DNA of 64,000 nucleotides from Chryseobacterium gleum. GTDB lineage: Bacteria; Bacteroidota; Bacteroidia; Flavobacteriales_D; Crocinitomicaceae. The DNA is taken from positions 34,957 through 98,956 of the forward strand of contig CAMDFN010000007.1 in the NCBI GenBank assembly GCA_945897565.1, read 5' to 3'. Numbering within the stretch: position 1 is the first letter of the stretch; every line of letters starts with the position of its first letter. The notes under the pieces are model-generated. The model saw only the letters and a list, made by a program, of their open reading frames with translations, did no database searches and had not been told where the DNA came from. The position numbers were made by a program, and so were the translations under genes. Below are positions 36,808 to 44,788 of the stretch, piece by piece.

Positions 36808-37208
36808 TTTCCGTCGTATGCGATGATGTTGTTTTGGGTTTCCCAAAGCTTGAGACTGAGCCCATATTTAGCATCGAGTTTGACGCGCAACAAATTCCAA
36901 ATCACTACGGCAATATTTTCTGCAGTTGGGTTTAGATTGGCAAATTCAGGGCAATCTAGATTGAGGTTGCGGTGGTCAAAACGATCCTGTATTTCTGTTC
37001 CAATAAGGTCTTTGACGAGTTTGAGGTCGATGAGGTAACCCGTTTCAGGGTCAACTTGCCCCTCGATCCATACCTCTAGGGTGTAGTTGTGACCATGAAA
37101 ATTCGGGTTATTGCATTTGCCAAAGATGGCATTGTTTTTTTCATCGGACCAATCGGGTCTATACAAACGGTGCGCCGCATTGAAGGTCGCTCTTCTACAT
37201 ACTTTCAT
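36804..37208 (-). CDS. 6-pyruvoyl-tetrahydropterin synthase / QueD family enzyme
   Basis: COG0720 zinc enzyme (134 aa) acting on dihydroneopterin triphosphate. Zinc histidines are in FNAAHRL and FHGHNY, the Asp/His pair in DHRNLNL, and the PTAENIA motif is present. The cysteine-HGH spacing is CNNPNFHGH (C-x5-HGH), which by family knowledge resembles true pyruvoyl-tetrahydropterin synthases more than queuosine-pathway QueD (C-x3-HGH). Automatic pipelines would probably call it 6-carboxytetrahydropterin synthase. It overlaps idi by 14 bases and photolyase by 4, so its product may serve the photolyase or pterin-dependent hydroxylases. Confidence 0.85.
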   Translation of the reverse strand: MKVCRRATFNAAHRLYRPDWSDEKNNAIFGKCNNPNFHGHNYTLEVWIEGQVDPETGYLIDLKLVKDLIGTEIQDRFDHRNLNLDCPEFANLNPTAENIAVVIWNLLRVKLDAKYGLSLKLWETQNNIIAYDGK

Positions 37209-37731
37209 TTGCTGCTTTTATTATTTTTTCTAGGTGTTGGTCGAGTAAAATTTGAAACCAAACGGTAAATGATTCTCGGTTTTTTTCGAGTTCTTGGATG
37301 AGTTGATCAATGGTGATCCATTTAAAGGAAGCCACTTCATCTGGGTTGATAGTTGGTTTGTCGTTGGTGTAGCCAAATATGACATGATCGAGCTCGTGTT
37401 CGGTGAGCCCTTGGTCTAGTTTCACCTCGTACAAGAAAGAGAAAGCGGGTTTTAATGTTGCGTTTAAGCCCATTTCTTCTTGTAATCTTCTTTTGGCTGC
37501 GGCTGCAATTGTTTCTTCGGGTCTGGGGTGGCTGCAACAAGTGTTGGTCCAAAGCAATGGAGAGTGGTATTTGTGTGTAGCGCGCTGTTGGAGCAATAAT
37601 TCTCCGTTTGAATTGAAAATCAATACAGAAAATGCACGGTGCAAAAGACCTAAGCGATGCGCTTCTATTTTTTCAAGCTGACCAATTTCTCGGTCTTGTT
37701 CATCTACCAAGACAACGTATTCGTCGGGCAT
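37195..37731 (-). CDS. idi: Isopentenyl-diphosphate delta-isomerase, type I
   Basis: Nudix-fold isomerase that balances IPP and DMAPP for isoprenoid and carotenoid synthesis. The active-site motif WTNTCCSHPRPEE contains the catalytic cysteine and metal-ligand histidine, LHRAFSVLIFNSNGELLLQQRA is the usual N-terminal strand, and LTEHELDHVIFG supplies the glutamates. Length 178 aa is typical. It overlaps crtB by one base (TAATG) and the pterin synthase gene by 14. Confidence 0.96.
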   Translation of the reverse strand: MPDEYVVLVDEQDREIGQLEKIEAHRLGLLHRAFSVLIFNSNGELLLQQRATHKYHSPLLWTNTCCSHPRPEETIAAAAKRRLQEEMGLNATLKPAFSFLYEVKLDQGLTEHELDHVIFGYTNDKPTINPDEVASFKWITIDQLIQELEKNRESFTVWFQILLDQHLEKIIKAANESM

Positions 37732-38567
37732 TAAAGCAAATTTAAATTGTGGCGTACATAGGAGGTGAGTAAAATGCGCATTTTGCGATAATTGGGGATG
37801 CGAATGCGCTCGTTGAGTACTTTTTCTGCAGGTGTTTGCTTGATCTTATTGAAGAGCTTGAAGTAATATTTGTAGGCCATATAGACCCCAAAACGCGCTT
37901 TTTTTGGCAACAATAAAATGCCTTCATAACCTTTCTGGAAGTCGAGTGCGATATCTGCTTCAATTTCTTTTTTAATGGCACTATTGAAGTCTGATAGATT
38001 GATCCCTGGAAAGTAAGTTCTGCCCAATTCTTGGTAATCTGCTTTGAGGTCTCGTAAAAAGTTAATTTTTTGAAAAGCAGCGCCAAGTTTCATGGCATAG
38101 GGCTTCAATTCTTCGTATGTTTTTTGATCTCCTTCTACAAAAACCTTCAAACACATCAGGCCAACGACCTCTGCAGAACCTAAAATATAGGTTTCGTACT
38201 TGCCTTGATCGAAGGTTTGTTGTTGCAAATCCATTTCCATGGAGTCTAGGAAGGTGTCGATGAGTTCCATTGGAATTTGGTACTTATTGACAGCCCATTG
38301 AAAGCTGTGGAGTATTGGGTTGAGTGAAATGCCCGCTGCAATGGCCTCGTAAGTTTGGGTCTTGAAATCTTGGAGAAGCTTTGCTTTATCATAACCATGA
38401 AAGGTATCGACGATTTCATCGGCGAAGCGCACAAATCCATAGATGGAATAGATGGCTTGTTGTAATTCCTTGTGCAAAAAACTAATACCCAAAGAAAAAG
38501 AGGTGCTGTACCTTTTGGTGGTAAGCTCGCTCATTTCTTGACATACGTTGTCGAATAATGCTTTCAT
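37731..38567 (-). CDS. crtB: Phytoene synthase
   Basis: Squalene/phytoene synthase family enzyme condensing two geranylgeranyl diphosphates into 15-cis-phytoene. Both aspartate-rich motifs are visible: RFADEIVD near residue 48 and NFLRDLKADYQELGRTYFP near residue 170. Length 278 aa is typical for the Bacteroidota form. It starts 9 bases after the crtI stop and is coupled to idi. Confidence 0.95.
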   Translation of the reverse strand: MKALFDNVCQEMSELTTKRYSTSFSLGISFLHKELQQAIYSIYGFVRFADEIVDTFHGYDKAKLLQDFKTQTYEAIAAGISLNPILHSFQWAVNKYQIPMELIDTFLDSMEMDLQQQTFDQGKYETYILGSAEVVGLMCLKVFVEGDQKTYEELKPYAMKLGAAFQKINFLRDLKADYQELGRTYFPGINLSDFNSAIKKEIEADIALDFQKGYEGILLLPKKARFGVYMAYKYYFKLFNKIKQTPAEKVLNERIRIPNYRKMRILLTSYVRHNLNLL

Positions 38568-38576
38568 AGAATAGGT

Positions 38577-40046
38577 TTATTGGTGCTTAGCGATGATATG
38601 TTTAGCGACAACTTCGCCAGAAACAATAGAAGGAGGAACGCCAGGACCTGGTACCGTAAGCTGACCTGTATAGTAGAGGTTTTTTATTTTTTTATGTTGC
38701 ATGCGCGGCTTTAATATAGCCGTTTGAAGCAAGGTGTTGGCCAAGCCATATGCATTTCCTTTAAAGGCGTTGTAGTCGCTTTTGAAATCGGCAACACAAA
38801 AACTTCTTTTGTAAACGATGTGGTCTTTGATGTCGTTCCCGGTTAAATCCTTGAGCCTTTTGACTAAAATATCGAAGTATTTGTCGCGCGTGGCTTCGTC
38901 GTCTTTGAGGTCGGGGGCCAAGGGAATCAAAAAGAATAAGTTTTCTGATCCCTCGGGCGCAACAGATGGGTCTGTCATGGAAGGCGCACTCAGGTAAAAA
39001 AGAGGTTTTTCAGGCCAACTTGGATCTTTGTAGATGGTTTTACCGTGTTCTGTTAATGATTCATCAAAGAAGAGGTTGTGGTGCTCTAAATTGTTGAGTT
39101 TTTTATTGACACCCACATAAAACAAAAGGCTAGATGGTGCCATCGTGCGTTTGTCCCAGTAGGCATTGGAATAGTTGGCGTTTTCTTTGAGGAGTTGTTG
39201 GTCTGTATGGGCGTAATCTGCACCAGAAATAACGATGTCAGCAGCATGAAAAACTCCATTTACAATGGTCCCAGTTGCTTTGCCGTTTTCAAGCACAATG
39301 CGTTCCACATTGGCTGAGGTTTCTATCTTGACACCTTGTTCTTGGGCAATGCGTGCAAAGGCCTTGATGAATTCGTGCATACCGTTCATCGGGTACCAGG
39401 TACCAAGTTGGATATCGGCGTAGTTCATCAGAGAATAAAGCGCAGGTGTTTCGTTGGGCATGGCGCCTAAGAATAACACTGGAAACTCTAGCAATGATAG
39501 TATTTTAGGGTGCTTGAAATATTTGCGGATGAAGCTCGAAAAAGAGGAGAAAAGGTGCATCTTGAAGAGCCCACCGAGCACGCGGCTGTCAAAAAACTCG
39601 GTTAAACTAAGACTGGGTTTGTAGACGAGGTCTTCCATGCCTACTTTGTATTTGTAGGCGGCATCTTTTAAAAAGGCTTGAAGTTGTAGGGCGCTTCCGG
39701 GCTCTAAAGATTCAAACCACTCTTCGAGTTGCGGCATCTGAGCCGGTACGTTGGTATAGCTGTGATCTGGCCAATAAACGCGGTACGATGGGTCTAGGCG
39801 CTTGAGTTCATAGAAATCAGCGGTGGTGTAGCCAAATTGCTGATAAAATTTTTCGAAGACATCTGGCATCCAGTACCATGAGGGGCCCATGTCAAAAACA
39901 AAACCTTGTGTTTCAAACTGACGCGCTCTTCCACCGATGGTTGGGTTTTTTTCAAAAATTTGAACGTCATAGCCTGCTTTTGCAAGAAATGAAGCTGCGG
40001 AGAGGCTCGAAATACCCGAGCCAATTACGTGAACTTTTTTTGTCAT
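38577..40046 (-). CDS. crtI: Phytoene desaturase (CrtI type)
   Basis: FAD-dependent carotenoid desaturase that converts phytoene to lycopene (or a related product). The dinucleotide-binding start KVHVIGSGISSLSAASFLAKAGYDVQIFEKN is followed by GGRARQFETQGFVFDMGPSWYWMPD, and the C-terminal bacterial-type signature YYTGQLTVPGPGVPPSIVSGEVVAKHI is intact. Length 489 aa. It starts 3 bases after the sigma-factor stop. No lycopene cyclase or hydroxylase lies in the window, so the final carotenoid cannot be named. Confidence 0.96.
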   Translation of the reverse strand: MTKKVHVIGSGISSLSAASFLAKAGYDVQIFEKNPTIGGRARQFETQGFVFDMGPSWYWMPDVFEKFYQQFGYTTADFYELKRLDPSYRVYWPDHSYTNVPAQMPQLEEWFESLEPGSALQLQAFLKDAAYKYKVGMEDLVYKPSLSLTEFFDSRVLGGLFKMHLFSSFSSFIRKYFKHPKILSLLEFPVLFLGAMPNETPALYSLMNYADIQLGTWYPMNGMHEFIKAFARIAQEQGVKIETSANVERIVLENGKATGTIVNGVFHAADIVISGADYAHTDQQLLKENANYSNAYWDKRTMAPSSLLFYVGVNKKLNNLEHHNLFFDESLTEHGKTIYKDPSWPEKPLFYLSAPSMTDPSVAPEGSENLFFLIPLAPDLKDDEATRDKYFDILVKRLKDLTGNDIKDHIVYKRSFCVADFKSDYNAFKGNAYGLANTLLQTAILKPRMQHKKIKNLYYTGQLTVPGPGVPPSIVSGEVVAKHIIAKHQ

Positions 40047-40049
40047 AAA

Positions 40050-40562
40050 TTAATTTGCTGAAAAAGCGAATTCCGGTAAAGCTTCCATCAGCTTTTTTCT
40101 GGCGATGAAAATCCGGCTTTTCACTGTTCCGATTGGAATACCGAGTTTGTCTGCGATTTCTTTGTATTTGAACCCTTCAAAATGCATTTCAAAAGGGGTC
40201 TGATACTCTTCTCCTAATAAGTTAATTTGTCTGTTGATGTCTTTGACACCAATTTTCTCAATTGCGCTGTCTTCATGGCTATGGATGTTCCCGACCAAGA
40301 AAACTTCTTTACTGTGGTCAAAGATGGCACCCGATTTTACTTTTCTACGGTATTGATTAATGAACAAGTTACGCATAATTGTGAAAACCCAAGCCTTAAA
40401 ATTGGTTTGTGGGGTGTAATAACTGCGGTACGTAATTGCTTTTAGCATGGTCTCTTGGGTCAAATCCCTTGCATCTTCTCGGTTTCGAGTAAAAGACAAG
40501 GCAAATGATTGTAGGTTATTTTCTAGACCGATTAATGCTTCATTGAATTCGATTGTCGACAT
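40050..40562 (-). CDS. ECF-type RNA polymerase sigma factor
   Basis: Group IV sigma factor (170 aa) with region 2 (ARDLTQETMLKAITYRSYYTPQTNFKAWVFTIMRNLFINQYRRK) and region 4 (FKYKEIADKLGIPIGTVKSRIFIARKKL) but no region 3. It is the first gene of the crtI-crtB-idi-pterin-phr-bcp operon, so it probably controls the operon or a light/singlet-oxygen regulon, as CarQ and LitS do in other phyla. No anti-sigma factor gene is adjacent on either side. A palindromic repeat array lies in its 5' region. Confidence 0.92.
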   Translation of the reverse strand: MSTIEFNEALIGLENNLQSFALSFTRNREDARDLTQETMLKAITYRSYYTPQTNFKAWVFTIMRNLFINQYRRKVKSGAIFDHSKEVFLVGNIHSHEDSAIEKIGVKDINRQINLLGEEYQTPFEMHFEGFKYKEIADKLGIPIGTVKSRIFIARKKLMEALPEFAFSAN

Positions 40563-40573
40563 GGCTTTTAATT

Positions 40574-40638
40574 TTGTTTAACAATTGCGAGATAAAGTTA
40601 AACATAAATTGTTTAACAAAACAAGAAAAAGTTTAAAC
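40574..40638. promoter_or_regulatory. Tandem GTTTAAC/GTTAAAC palindrome array upstream of the sigma/carotenoid operon
   Basis: Four near-palindromic elements occur within 65 bases: TTGTTTAACAA (40574-40584), GTTAAAC (40597-40603), TTGTTTAACAA again (40609-40619) and GTTTAAAC (40631-40638). Elements 1-2 and 3-4 form two 30-bp units that begin and end in register with a 35-bp period. Within each unit the two half-sites lie about 21 bp apart, i.e. on one face of the helix. This looks like operator DNA for a dimeric repressor or activator (a MerR-type light regulator is one possibility). Confidence 0.6.
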
Positions 40639-40680
40639 AAAACAATAAATTTTTTACATTATTCTTGTGGAAAAAAGCTA

Positions 40681-41613
40681 TTATAAGTTCTCCAGCATCA
40701 CTTTCACCATGGCTTTGGTATCAAATTGTGCCTTCCAACCCCAATCTTTGTGGGCCTGGCTGTCGTTGATAGAATTGGGCCAGCTGTCTGCAATGGCTTG
40801 GCGGAAATCTGGAGCGTAGTCTATGGTAAAACTTGGCTGCAGCGCTTGGATTTCTTGGGCGAGCTCGGCAGGTGTAAAGCTACATCCAGCCAAATTATAG
40901 GCCGATCTGATCTTGATCTGTTCAGCTGGAGCTTCCATCAGTTCAATTGTGGCGCGAATGGCGTCGTCAATGAACATCATTGGCAGCATGGTGTCTTCAC
41001 TTAAAAAGCAGGTGAATTTGCCTTCCGCTTTTGCTTTGTAAAAAATATCGACAGCGTAGTCGGTGGTGCCGCCGCCCGGCAAGCTTTTGTAAGAGATAAG
41101 GCCAGGGTAGCGGATGCTGCGTACGTCTACGCCAAATTTGTTGTGGTAGTATTCGCACCAACGCTCGCCTGCTTGTTTAGAGATGCCGTAAACGGTGGTG
41201 GGTTCCATAATGGTATGCTGCGGCGTTTGGTCAGCAGGTGTAGTGGGGCCAAAAACGGCAATTGAACTGGGCCAAAATATTTTTTGCAGCTGCCCTTCTT
41301 TGGCGAGGTCAAGGATGGTAAACAAACCTTCCATGTTGAGTTTCCAAGCAAAGTCTGGGTTTTTTTCGGCAGTTGCAGAAAGTAGTGCTGCTAGTAAATA
41401 AACTTCTTTGATATCTTGTTCTATAATGTAGGTGCGAACACTTGCTTTGTCGAGGGCGTCGAGTTGGATATAGGGTCCGTTGTTGAGGATAACAGGGCAC
41501 TCATCTCGGAGGTCGGCAGCAACAACTGCTATGTTTCCAAATTTAGCACGGAGTGCTAAAACGAGTTCGGTTCCAATTTGGCCGCATGAACCGAGTACCA
41601 ATATTTTTGACAT
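40681..41613 (-). CDS. SDR-family NAD-dependent epimerase/L-threonine 3-dehydrogenase
   Basis: Extended short-chain dehydrogenase of 310 aa. The nucleotide motif GSCGQIGTELV opens the protein, YGISK is the catalytic YxxxK, and IRYPGLISYKSLPGGGTTDYAV matches the SDR-type L-threonine dehydrogenases described from psychrophilic Flavobacteria better than sugar epimerases. The predicted reaction is L-threonine to 2-amino-3-ketobutyrate. No partner KBL (glycine C-acetyltransferase) lies next to it. It is divergent from hmgA. Confidence 0.82.
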   Translation of the reverse strand: MSKILVLGSCGQIGTELVLALRAKFGNIAVVAADLRDECPVILNNGPYIQLDALDKASVRTYIIEQDIKEVYLLAALLSATAEKNPDFAWKLNMEGLFTILDLAKEGQLQKIFWPSSIAVFGPTTPADQTPQHTIMEPTTVYGISKQAGERWCEYYHNKFGVDVRSIRYPGLISYKSLPGGGTTDYAVDIFYKAKAEGKFTCFLSEDTMLPMMFIDDAIRATIELMEAPAEQIKIRSAYNLAGCSFTPAELAQEIQALQPSFTIDYAPDFRQAIADSWPNSINDSQAHKDWGWKAQFDTKAMVKVMLENL

Positions 41614-41684
41614 AATGTTGCTTTAATATAAGGACAAAAGTACGAAAACTGACCAAAATCATTTCTTGGATTCGCGTATTGGTT

Positions 41685-41692
41685 TAGTTTTG
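41685..41692 (+). promoter_or_regulatory. -7 promoter element TAGTTTTG before hmgA
   Basis: TAGTTTTG matches the Bacteroidota -7 consensus TAnnTTTG and lies 20 bases before the hmgA ATG. A TTG at 41666-41668 sits 16 bases further upstream as a possible -33 element. Confidence 0.5.
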
Positions 41693-41712
41693 CGGTAACA
41701 AAACTTTGTAAT

Positions 41713-42870
41713 ATGTCTTTTTACCACAAGCTCGGACAAATTCCGCACAAACGACACACCGTTTTTCGCCAGCCAGACGGCGCAATATACCACGAACAAC
41801 TCTTTGGTACCATTGGCTTTGACGGCATGTCTTCCTTGTTATACCATATCCAGCCACCAACGGTTGTCAAGTCTATCGGTGCTCAAACCAATATTGCGCC
41901 CGAAATTGGCATTCAAAAAAACATGATGATGCGCAGTTTCAGAGGTTTTGACCTCAAACCAGCTGCCGATTATGTAGAGAGCAGGGTTCCGGTATTGGTC
42001 AATTCAGATGTCTATCTCGAGCTTGCCGCGCCTTCCCAAAGCATGAAGGATTATTTCTATAAAAATGCCGACGCCGACGAAATTATATTTATCCACAAAG
42101 GTGCTGGCAAGTTGCGCACCCAAATGGGCAACATCGATTTTGCCTACGGCGACTACCTCGTCATTCCACGTGGCATGATTTACCAATTGGAATTCAATGA
42201 TGAAAACAACCGTTTATTCATCATCCAATCTTTTCATCCGGTCTATACACCCAAGCGCTACCGCAATTGGTTTGGTCAGCTTTTAGAGCACTCTCCATAT
42301 TGCGAGCGCGATATCCGCCCACCGCACGAACTCGAAACGCACAACGAAGAAGGCGATTTTCTGATCCGCATCAAAAAACAAGATGTCTTATACGACTACA
42401 CTTATGCGCATCACCCGTTCAATGTAGTAGGTTGGGATGGCTATAATTATCCGTATGCTTTTTCTATCCACGATTTTGAACCCATCACAGGCCGCGTGCA
42501 CCAACCGCCACCGGTTCACCAAACTTTCGAAACCGCTGCCTTTGCGGTGTGTTCGTTTGTACCGCGCTTATACGACTACCATCCAGACGCCATTCCATCG
42601 CCTTACAACCACTCCAACATCGATTCAGATGAGGTGTTATATTATGTAGACGGTGATTTCATGAGCCGCAACCATATCGAAAAAGGCCAAATTACCTTGC
42701 ATCCGGCAGGCATTCCACACGGCCCACACCCCGGTGCCTATGAACGCAGTATCGGAAAGACAGCAACCGAAGAATTGGCCGTTATGGTCGATACCTTCAA
42801 GCCGCTCTCGCTCACCAAGCGCGCTTTGGAGATGGAATTGCCAGACTACATGTTCTCTTGGCAGCACTAA
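41713..42870 (+). CDS. hmgA: Homogentisate 1,2-dioxygenase
   Basis: Iron-dependent cupin dioxygenase that opens the homogentisate ring to maleylacetoacetate in tyrosine breakdown. Motifs seen are FIHKGAGKLRTQMGNIDFAYGDYLVIPRG in the N-terminal cupin and the iron-ligand region EVLYYVDGDF...HPAGIPHGPHPGAYE in the C-terminal half. Length 385 aa fits the shorter bacterial form. It precedes hppD by 39 bases. The next enzymes (maleylacetoacetate isomerase, fumarylacetoacetase) are not nearby. Confidence 0.92.
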   Translation: MSFYHKLGQIPHKRHTVFRQPDGAIYHEQLFGTIGFDGMSSLLYHIQPPTVVKSIGAQTNIAPEIGIQKNMMMRSFRGFDLKPAADYVESRVPVLVNSDVYLELAAPSQSMKDYFYKNADADEIIFIHKGAGKLRTQMGNIDFAYGDYLVIPRGMIYQLEFNDENNRLFIIQSFHPVYTPKRYRNWFGQLLEHSPYCERDIRPPHELETHNEEGDFLIRIKKQDVLYDYTYAHHPFNVVGWDGYNYPYAFSIHDFEPITGRVHQPPPVHQTFETAAFAVCSFVPRLYDYHPDAIPSPYNHSNIDSDEVLYYVDGDFMSRNHIEKGQITLHPAGIPHGPHPGAYERSIGKTATEELAVMVDTFKPLSLTKRALEMELPDYMFSWQH

Positions 42871-42909
42871 CTCGCTTTTAATCCCTAATTTTGACTTAAA
42901 TTCAATAAA

Positions 42910-44070
42910 ATGGCTGAGATCAAAAACCTACAAGATATCCAAAACTACGACTACAGTCTGGAGAAAATATTCCACGATGCCGAAGATTTCCTTCCACTTT
43001 TAGGTACAGATTACGTCGAGCTTTATGTCGGCAATGCCAAACAAAGCGCACATTATTACAAAACAGCATTTGGTTTCCAATCGGAAGCTTATGCAGGGCT
43101 CGAGACCGGCGTCAAAGACCGCGTTTCTTATGTGCTCAAACAAGATAAAATCCGTTTGGTCCTCACAACGCCTTTAACAGAAGGTGGCGAGCTCAATGCA
43201 CACATCAATAAACATGGCGACGGCGTAAAAGTGGTTGCCCTCTGGGTAGAAGATGCCACTAAAGCATTTGAAGAAACCACCAAACGAGGCGCGAAGCCTT
43301 ACATGGAGCCCACCCGAGAAGAAGACCAAAATGGTTGGGTAGTGCGCTCAGGTATCTACACCTACGGCGAAACCGTCCATATTTTTGTGGAGCGCAAAAA
43401 CTACAACGGCATTTTCTTGCCGGGCTACAAAAAATGGGAATCGCATTACAACCCTGCTGATGTGGGCCTTAAATTCATCGACCACATGGTGGGCAATGTA
43501 GGCTGGAATGAAATGAACGACTGGGTTGAGTTCTACGGAAAAGTCATGGGTTTTGCCCAAATTGTTTCTTTCGATGACAACGACATCTCCACAGACTACA
43601 CCGCTTTAATGTCTAAAGTGATGTCCAACGGCAATGGCCGCATCAAATTTCCAATCAACGAGCCGGCAGAAGGCAAGAAGAAATCTCAAATCGAAGAATA
43701 CATCGACTTTTACAATGGCCCGGGTGTGCAGCACATCGCTGTTGCCACTAACAATATCGTAGAAACCGTATCTGCCATGCGTGACCGCGGTGTTGAGTTT
43801 TTGTATGTACCAGAAACCTATTACGAAGATTTATTAGAGCGCGTGGGTCAGATTGACGAAGACATCGAACTTCTGAAGTCTCATGGTATTCTCATTGACC
43901 GCGACGAAGAAGGATATTTGCTGCAGTTATTCACCAAACCGGTTGTGGATCGCCCAACTTTGTTCTTTGAAATCATTCAAAGAAAAGGTGCACAATCTTT
44001 CGGTAAGGGTAATTTCAAGGCATTATTTGAAGCCATTGAGCGCGAGCAAGAAAACCGCGGCACCCTTTAA
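42910..44070 (+). CDS. hppD: 4-hydroxyphenylpyruvate dioxygenase
   Basis: Fe(II) enzyme making homogentisate, the substrate of the preceding gene. Two vicinal-oxygen-chelate domains are visible: DYVELYVGNAKQSAHYYKTAFGF at the start and FIDHMVGNVG near residue 195. Iron ligands are the His of DHMVGN, the His of GPGVQHIAVAT and the Glu of LFFEIIQRKGAQSFGKGNFKALFEAIE. Length 386 aa is normal. It ends overlapping the convergent thioredoxin-like gene by 4 bases. Confidence 0.96.
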   Translation: MAEIKNLQDIQNYDYSLEKIFHDAEDFLPLLGTDYVELYVGNAKQSAHYYKTAFGFQSEAYAGLETGVKDRVSYVLKQDKIRLVLTTPLTEGGELNAHINKHGDGVKVVALWVEDATKAFEETTKRGAKPYMEPTREEDQNGWVVRSGIYTYGETVHIFVERKNYNGIFLPGYKKWESHYNPADVGLKFIDHMVGNVGWNEMNDWVEFYGKVMGFAQIVSFDDNDISTDYTALMSKVMSNGNGRIKFPINEPAEGKKKSQIEEYIDFYNGPGVQHIAVATNNIVETVSAMRDRGVEFLYVPETYYEDLLERVGQIDEDIELLKSHGILIDRDEEGYLLQLFTKPVVDRPTLFFEIIQRKGAQSFGKGNFKALFEAIEREQENRGTL

Positions 44071-44717
44071 TTCAACTGTTCGAGGATTGCTTCGAATTCT
44101 TGATAAATTCCATTTTGTTTGTCGTCGTTGTAGGCCTTTTGGATGGCCTCTACTAGCATAGCAATTTCAGTAATGCCTTGCGCTTTTAAGCGATTCATCA
44201 CTTCTTGTATAACCGCTGGGCGCGGCCCCCAAGTAAAAACTTCCGCTCCTTTTGCATCTATGCAAATCAATTTAGGAATGGCGCGGCCACCATTTGTGAG
44301 GTAGGCGTCCATGATTTCTAGTTGCTCGTCGCGTAAAATATAAAACGTTTGAATATCGCCTACAGCTAAAGCTAATTTTTCAAGCACCGGCACACACTGC
44401 GCAGCATCACCACACCAAGGCTCGGTAATCACCACCCAAGTCCAATGCTTGGCCTTTGTATGAAGCAATTGTTTCAACAATACAGGAACTTCAGCCGTTT
44501 TATTGAGCCGTTTCATTCGCTGTAAATTGAGTTTAGTATAGTGTACATATGGCGCGCTTTGGTTGGGCCCACTGGTGCGTTCTTCGGCAACAAGTTGTTC
44601 TGAAAGTTGCATGTAACCATGGTAGGACATAGCTTGCGCCAATAATTCGCTTGTAAAGAGGTCTTGTGCTTGCACGTAAGCTAGGGTGTTGAAGTATTTA
44701 ACTGCAAAACTACACAT
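44067..44717 (-). CDS. Thioredoxin-fold protein with a single active-site cysteine
   Basis: 216 aa protein whose centre has a thioredoxin-like strand and active-site loop, WVVITEPWCGDAAQCVPVLEKLA, followed by FYILRDEQLEIMDAYLTNGGRAIPKLICID with the cis-Pro region (RAIPKLI). The usual CxxC is C-G-D-A, so only one cysteine is in the loop. Similar Bacteroidota proteins share WCGDAAQ, so this looks like a family trait. No signal peptide; cytoplasmic. Substrate unknown. Confidence 0.8.
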   Translation of the reverse strand: MCSFAVKYFNTLAYVQAQDLFTSELLAQAMSYHGYMQLSEQLVAEERTSGPNQSAPYVHYTKLNLQRMKRLNKTAEVPVLLKQLLHTKAKHWTWVVITEPWCGDAAQCVPVLEKLALAVGDIQTFYILRDEQLEIMDAYLTNGGRAIPKLICIDAKGAEVFTWGPRPAVIQEVMNRLKAQGITEIAMLVEAIQKAYNDDKQNGIYQEFEAILEQLN

Positions 44718-44767
44718 AGAATTATTGCCATTTTACAAAACCACAATTTAATATCAAGAAGATTTTG

Positions 44768-44775
44768 TATATTTG
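44768..44775 (+). promoter_or_regulatory. -7 promoter element TATATTTG for tRNA-His
   Basis: TATATTTG matches TAnnTTTG exactly and ends 13 bases before the tRNA 5' end. A TTTA at 44747-44750, 17 bases upstream, may act as the -33 element. Confidence 0.6.
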
Positions 44776-44788
44776 TACCCACCAAAAT

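Noticed and set aside
41713-44070. hmgA-hppD as an incomplete or degraded tyrosine pathway
   Set aside because: Both genes look intact; later enzymes are often encoded elsewhere in Bacteroidota genomes, so absence from this window is not evidence of loss.
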